Shown here: piece after piece, positions 59,782 through 64,000 of the stretch
How the letters are laid out: each line of letters opens with the position of its first letter
Position numbering within the stretch: the first letter of the stretch is position 1
Assembly: GCF_050467285.1 (NCBI RefSeq)
Contig: NZ_JBCMUN010000006.1
Span: 248,001 to 312,000 of the forward strand
Direction of reading: 5' to 3'
Length of the DNA stretch: 64,000 nucleotides
Origin: Paenibacillus_E oryzisoli_A
GTDB lineage: Bacteria > Bacillota > Bacilli > Paenibacillales > NBRC-103111
Program-made: the position numbers and the translations under genes
The notes under the pieces: generated by a model
What the model saw: only the letters and a program-made list of their open reading frames with translations
What the model was told of the DNA's origin: nothing
The model's database searches: none

Positions 59782-59795
59782 TGAAAGCGTTGTCT
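59782..59795 (+). promoter_or_regulatory. Catabolite-response element (cre) of the lyase gene
   Basis: TGAAAGCGTTGTCT matches 13 of 14 positions of the CcpA cre consensus TGWAANCGNTNWCA. It lies 37 bases before the start codon, suited to CcpA repression when good sugars are present. Confidence 0.6.
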
Positions 59796-59832
59796 AAAGC
59801 AAGAATCATGAACACAGAGTGGAGGATCCTTT

Positions 59833-62800
59833 ATGAAAGCTTCATGGAAAGTATGGATAGCCTGTTGGATGAGCGTGGTGCTGGCTGTAACAGGTTTATT
59901 TCCTGGCACAGGCAGCCTGCCGACGGCTAAAGCGGCCTCGAACGTGTATGTTCAGATCAATTATGATGAAAGCGCTATTGCGAAGAACAGCAAGCTGTAC
60001 AACGGTACGACCTACACAGGGACGATTGGCGGGGCATGGGGCATTTATTCGTCTGCTGCAAATACGGATTATGTCATGATGGAAAATGCGCCGGGCCGTA
60101 GCGATTACAGCCTCAAAATCGTCTCGAATACGACGAATATCAATACGGGCCGCAACAACCTCGGCGGGAACACGGCGGGCAATACCGGCGTTGGCGGTAA
60201 GCTGGTTTTCGAGACGAAGGTGTATATGAACAGTACGGAGCATAGGAGGGATATTCAGTTTCGGAGCCTGAATGCCCCGGTTCCGGCTACGGCGACGACC
60301 AACGTGTCGGTCATTTCTTTTGACAACACGGGAAAGATCAAGGATGCGGGGAATCAGACGATCGGGACGTATGAAGCGAATGCTTGGTACCGGTTAAAAT
60401 TGTTCGTGGATAACGATGCCAGAACCGTCACGTACTTTATCAATGACGCTTACGCGGGGGAGGCTGCGCTGCCTGCCGCCTGGCTGAATATTCGCCATAT
60501 TTATTTATACCAGTATTACAAATCAGGCGTCCAAGGGGAGTGGTATGTCGACGATCTGAAGCTGATGGATTATGTCCCCGTCACAGGGCTTGCAGTTTCG
60601 CCGGCTACGCTTGCGCTCGCGGAAACCGAGCAGACGACGATTGCCGCTTCGCCGCTGCCGGACAATGCTTCCGAGGCTCGCTTGACATGGAGCATTGACG
60701 ATCCTACGGTCGCAAGCGTTGTCTACGGCGTCGTTCATGCCCTGAAAGCCGGAACTGCAACCGTAACGGTTTCCACATACGGTGGCGGGTATACACAGAG
60801 CGTGCCGCTTACTGTCGTGGCGCCGATCCCGCTGAGCGCCATTACGCTTCCGGGCGAGGTTTCGCTGCCGGCGACGACAACGCGCACGCTTCAGCCTGCA
60901 TTCGTGCCGGTGAATGCGACGAATCGGAAGGTGCACTGGCAGTCTTCCAATCCAGCGATTGCGACAGTGGATGCAAACGGTGTAATTACCGGACTTGCCG
61001 CAGGAAGTACCGACATTACGGTCATCTCTGAAGCGAATCCAGCGATCACTAGCGTGACGAAGGTTACCGTTACGCCTTACATCGATGTCGAGCAAGTGAC
61101 GATCGAGAACGCACCGGCACAGCTCATGAAATACGAGACCTTCGCGCTATCGGCCGTGGTGTCGCCCTCTGAGGCAACCGCTCCTGAGCTGACGTGGCAA
61201 TCCGATCATCTTGCTGTGCTTGCCGTTGACAACAGCGGACGGTTGACGGCCGTAGGCGTCGGAACGGCGACAGTGACAGCCCGCGCGGCTAATGGCAAAT
61301 CGGACACCGTTACGATTCAGGTGACGACACCGCAGCCACAGGATCCGCAGGAGTACGATAAGCTGAGAATCCGGTGGGAGCAGACTTTTACCGGAATGGA
61401 CGCTCTGGATGTGGGCAATGCGGAAGTGAAAGCGATCATTGATGCCAGCGCCGCACAGGCGCAGTCCTACTGGGATGCGATGCAGCTAGCCGGCACGGGT
61501 GGCACGCTATGGGCGGATTTGCCGGCCTCAACGACGGATTCCACCTTCATTACCGATCATTACACGCGGTTGAAAGCGATGGCCAAATCGTATGCGCTTA
61601 GAGGCACTGCCCTCTATCACAACGCTGCGCTCAAAGCTGACATTATTCAAGCGATGGATTGGATGCTGGCGCATCTGTATACGCCGACCGGCGCGGAATT
61701 CGGCAATTGGTGGAACTGGGACATCGGCGCGCCGACGCGGCTGGCGGATATCCTGATTTTCATGTATGACGATTTGACGCCGCAGCAAATTGCCGCTAAC
61801 GCGCTTAGCATCGATCATTATATCGGGGATGTGGCTGCGCCTTCTTTTACCCAGGTGGGGGCGAACCGCTCTGACATTATGATGATTGAGACGAGGCTCG
61901 GCATTGTCGAAAAAAATTACGATCGCCTCATCAAATCGCGCGACGGTTTGACGCCGTTGTTCGATTACGTCACCTCCGGGGACGGTTTTTATGAAGACGG
62001 CTCCTACATTCAACATAACAATATCGCTTATTCCGGGAGTTATGGCGAAGTACTGATGCAAGGCATGGGCAACCTGCTTCTGCTGCTCAATGGCAGCACA
62101 TGGCAGCCGGTTGTACCTGGCGTTGACAATGTGTATCGCTGGATCAAGGAAGGCTTTGCGCCGATCTTGTACAAAGGGCAGGCGCTGGATATGACGCGCG
62201 GCCGAGCGATTGTGCGCGGCAATGCATCGGACGGCTACGCTTCGGCTAAAAGTATTTTGATCGGCATGGCGCGCGTTGCCCAGACGGCACCTGCAGAGCA
62301 GGCGGAAGCGCTAAAGCGTTTTATTAAATTTCATATGCCTTATTTGCTCGAACGCGGATTTACGTACTATCAGTTTCCGCTGGACTTGGCCGATATGATT
62401 AAAGGCTGGATGGCAGACCCCTCGATTGTGCCGGCGGAACAGCTGCCGCAGCATTTTGAAATGAATGCGATGGCACGCAGTATTCACGTTGGCGACGGCT
62501 ATTTGTTCGGTGTCAGCAAAAGCTCCAAGCGAGTCGCTACCTACGAACTGACGAATGGCGAAAATCCGAAGGGCTGGTATACCGGAGATGGCATGACTTA
62601 CCTGTATAACAACGATTTGCGCCAATATACGGATAATTATTGGCAAACGGTGGATTGGTACAAACTGCCGGGCACGACGGTTGTCGACCGTCCGCGAAGC
62701 TCGGATCAATATCAGTACGGCGATGGCGAAATGGCGCCCTCGAACGCCTGGGCCGGCGGCGCGTCGCTAGGCAGCTACGGCGTTTCAGGCATGAATCTGA

Positions 62801-64000
62801 AACAGATCGGCACGCAGATGAGCGCAAATAAATCGTGGTTCATGTTCGACGACGAGATTGTAGCTCTGGGATCGGGCATTACAAGCACGGATCATCTTCC
62901 GGTGGACAGCGTTGTCGAGCAGCGGAAGCTGAAAGCGGACAATTCGAACGCTTTTATTGTGGACGGTGAGGCGAAAAGCGGGGAAATTGCCGAACAGGCG
63001 GTAGCGCACCCAAGCTGGATGTATTTGGAAGGCAACGCCCAGGGAGCGGGGATCGGTTATACGTTCCCCGATCATCAAGCGGTCACGATTGCCCGCAAAC
63101 GGCAAGAAGGCCGTCTCTCCGATGTGCAGCTGAGCGACCCGCCGTCCTCGACACCGCAGACCGATTTGCTGAGCAATTATTTTGTGACGATGTGGATCAA
63201 TCATGGCGCGGATCCGGTGAATCAAAGCTATGTTTATGTGATTTTGCCGAATGCGACCCAGGGCAAGACGGAGGCTTACTCCGCTTCACCGGACTATGAT
63301 ATTGTGTTGAATTCACCGGATGCGCAGGCGGTGAGGGAGCGCAAATTAGGGGTTACAGGCTATAACTTTTGGAGAGATCAATTGACGACAGCGGGGGACG
63401 TTACCTCTAATCGCCAAGCTTCCGTGATGGTGAAGGAAGATCCCTATGCCGGCCGCTACGAGTTGGCGGTGGCCGATCCGACCCTGGAAAACAGCGGAAC
63501 GATTGAGCTTGAACTGAACAGATCCGCTGAGGCTGTCATTGCGAAGGATGATGCGATTGAGGTGACACAGCTGACGCCGACCGTGCGCATTCGGGCGAAC
63601 GTCAAGGATACGCTGGGCAAATCGCTGCGGCTCACGCTGCAAACGACGCCGGTTCTTCCTGAGTTGCCTGAGGATGTTGAGGGAGACTCGGGAGCGGGCG
63701 GAAGCACGCCTGCAAGTTCGTCGAACGCTCCTCTGCTGGTGGAGGACGGGAAAGCGTCCATCCGCCTTGGACAGGGCGAAAACACTGCGTCTGTCGCGCT
63801 TTCGGAGCTTCCTTCCGTGCCGCTGGAATTGAGCGCGGACGGCATCGTGGTGACGCTGCCTGCGGCTACGGTTCAGGCGTTCAAGCAAGCAAAAGCGGCA
63901 GAGAGCGCCAAGCTGAAACTGGCTATCGACGTGCGTCATGCAGCAGATGCCGCTATACTGAATGCGCCCGCAGCGGATTCGTCCGCAGTGCTTACGCCAA
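59833..64000 (+). CDS. Secreted polysaccharide lyase family 8 (hyaluronate/xanthan/chondroitin lyase type), 3' end outside window
   Basis: Open for 1389 codons to the window edge. Signal peptide (cleavage near AKA-AS). Residues about 36-250 look like a concanavalin-like binding domain. Three Big_2 repeats follow at about 251-331, 333-415 and 418-497. The PL8 alpha-toroid starts near 506. Catalytic residues Asn678 (GANRSD), His728 and Tyr737 (HNNIAYSGSYG), Arg791 and Arg795 (TRGRAIVR) keep exactly the spacings of Asn349, His399, Tyr408, Arg462 and Arg466 in S. pneumoniae hyaluronate lyase. The aromatic patch GNWWNWDIG is present. Beta-sandwich domains and a Gly/Ser linker lead to the edge; SLH repeats may follow outside. 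GGAGG is seven bases before ATG 59833. The exact substrate is not readable. Confidence 0.93.
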   Translation, partial: MKASWKVWIACWMSVVLAVTGLFPGTGSLPTAKAASNVYVQINYDESAIAKNSKLYNGTTYTGTIGGAWGIYSSAANTDYVMMENAPGRSDYSLKIVSNTTNINTGRNNLGGNTAGNTGVGGKLVFETKVYMNSTEHRRDIQFRSLNAPVPATATTNVSVISFDNTGKIKDAGNQTIGTYEANAWYRLKLFVDNDARTVTYFINDAYAGEAALPAAWLNIRHIYLYQYYKSGVQGEWYVDDLKLMDYVPVTGLAVSPATLALAETEQTTIAASPLPDNASEARLTWSIDDPTVASVVYGVVHALKAGTATVTVSTYGGGYTQSVPLTVVAPIPLSAITLPGEVSLPATTTRTLQPAFVPVNATNRKVHWQSSNPAIATVDANGVITGLAAGSTDITVISEANPAITSVTKVTVTPYIDVEQVTIENAPAQLMKYETFALSAVVSPSEATAPELTWQSDHLAVLAVDNSGRLTAVGVGTATVTARAANGKSDTVTIQVTTPQPQDPQEYDKLRIRWEQTFTGMDALDVGNAEVKAIIDASAAQAQSYWDAMQLAGTGGTLWADLPASTTDSTFITDHYTRLKAMAKSYALRGTALYHNAALKADIIQAMDWMLAHLYTPTGAEFGNWWNWDIGAPTRLADILIFMYDDLTPQQIAANALSIDHYIGDVAAPSFTQVGANRSDIMMIETRLGIVEKNYDRLIKSRDGLTPLFDYVTSGDGFYEDGSYIQHNNIAYSGSYGEVLMQGMGNLLLLLNGSTWQPVVPGVDNVYRWIKEGFAPILYKGQALDMTRGRAIVRGNASDGYASAKSILIGMARVAQTAPAEQAEALKRFIKFHMPYLLERGFTYYQFPLDLADMIKGWMADPSIVPAEQLPQHFEMNAMARSIHVGDGYLFGVSKSSKRVATYELTNGENPKGWYTGDGMTYLYNNDLRQYTDNYWQTVDWYKLPGTTVVDRPRSSDQYQYGDGEMAPSNAWAGGASLGSYGVSGMNLKQIGTQMSANKSWFMFDDEIVALGSGITSTDHLPVDSVVEQRKLKADNSNAFIVDGEAKSGEIAEQAVAHPSWMYLEGNAQGAGIGYTFPDHQAVTIARKRQEGRLSDVQLSDPPSSTPQTDLLSNYFVTMWINHGADPVNQSYVYVILPNATQGKTEAYSASPDYDIVLNSPDAQAVRERKLGVTGYNFWRDQLTTAGDVTSNRQASVMVKEDPYAGRYELAVADPTLENSGTIELELNRSAEAVIAKDDAIEVTQLTPTVRIRANVKDTLGKSLRLTLQTTPVLPELPEDVEGDSGAGGSTPASSSNAPLLVEDGKASIRLGQGENTASVALSELPSVPLELSADGIVVTLPAATVQAFKQAKAAESAKLKLAIDVRHAADAAILNAPAADSSAVLTP

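Overview
The window looks like a chromosomal core region of a spore-forming, SLH-decorated Gram-positive bacterium close to Paenibacillus. The reasons are Bacillus-type gene order (tig-clpP-clpX-lonB-lon-engB-hem operon; hemL-spoVID-valS-folC-murC; radC-mreBCD-minCD-spoIVFAB-rplU-prp-rpmA-spo0B-obg), sporulation genes, S-layer-homology (SLH) anchored surface enzymes, a moderately high G+C content, and an RNase G homologue, which B. subtilis lacks. I see no prophage, no transposase and no CRISPR array.

Layout. 1-2853 is the 3' part of a secreted multi-domain SLH protein. 2854-3626 holds a dispersed four-hairpin repeat (copy A) and a tRNA-Arg on the minus strand. 3627-8051 is proteostasis (YsoA-like protein, trigger factor, ClpP, ClpX). 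8121-10895 is a local insertion relative to Bacillus order (ispG, a divergent polysaccharide deacetylase, a cell-wall amidase). 11064-15926 is lonB-lon-engB. 16191-18140 has two unrecognised small genes around speD, which has a structured-looking leader. 18280-24788 is a heme plus siroheme operon (hemA-hemX-precorrin-2 dehydrogenase-hemC-cobA/hemD fusion-hemB). 24987-28544 is hemE-hemH-hemY. A convergent Crp/Fnr-family regulator follows, then hemL. 30574-31091 holds copy B of the repeat, inverted. 31092-35038 has a membrane phosphodiester glycosidase, a 37-codon membrane peptide coupled to an RluA-type pseudouridine synthase, and spoVID. 35325-42733 is a T-box-controlled valS, then folC, murC and a SPOR protein. 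42851-46516 has an SLH amidase, a DUF4321 protein, maf, an Rrf2 regulator and radC. 46556-58326 is the shape, division, sporulation and ribosome cluster. 58490-59563 is a TrpD-like gene behind two perfect GlnR/TnrA boxes. 59833 to the window end is a large secreted polysaccharide lyase family 8 enzyme, open at the right edge.

How it fits together. The hem genes supply tetrapyrroles from glutamyl-tRNA, with the siroheme branch built into the same operon. The mre/min/rodA genes set cell shape and septum position. spoIVFA/FB, spo0B and spoVID serve sporulation, and sigma-E-like promoters precede two of these loci. The terminal genes are exported carbohydrate-active proteins, and the lyase has a near-perfect catabolite-response element.

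The strongest unexplained signals are: (1) two inverted, diverged copies of a ~185-bp element with four ordered hairpins, both in convergent intergenic regions; (2) paired GlnR/TnrA operators in front of a TrpD-like gene of unclear function; (3) the speD leader. Start codons often differ from the longest open frame; I chose them from ribosome binding sites and family alignment from memory.
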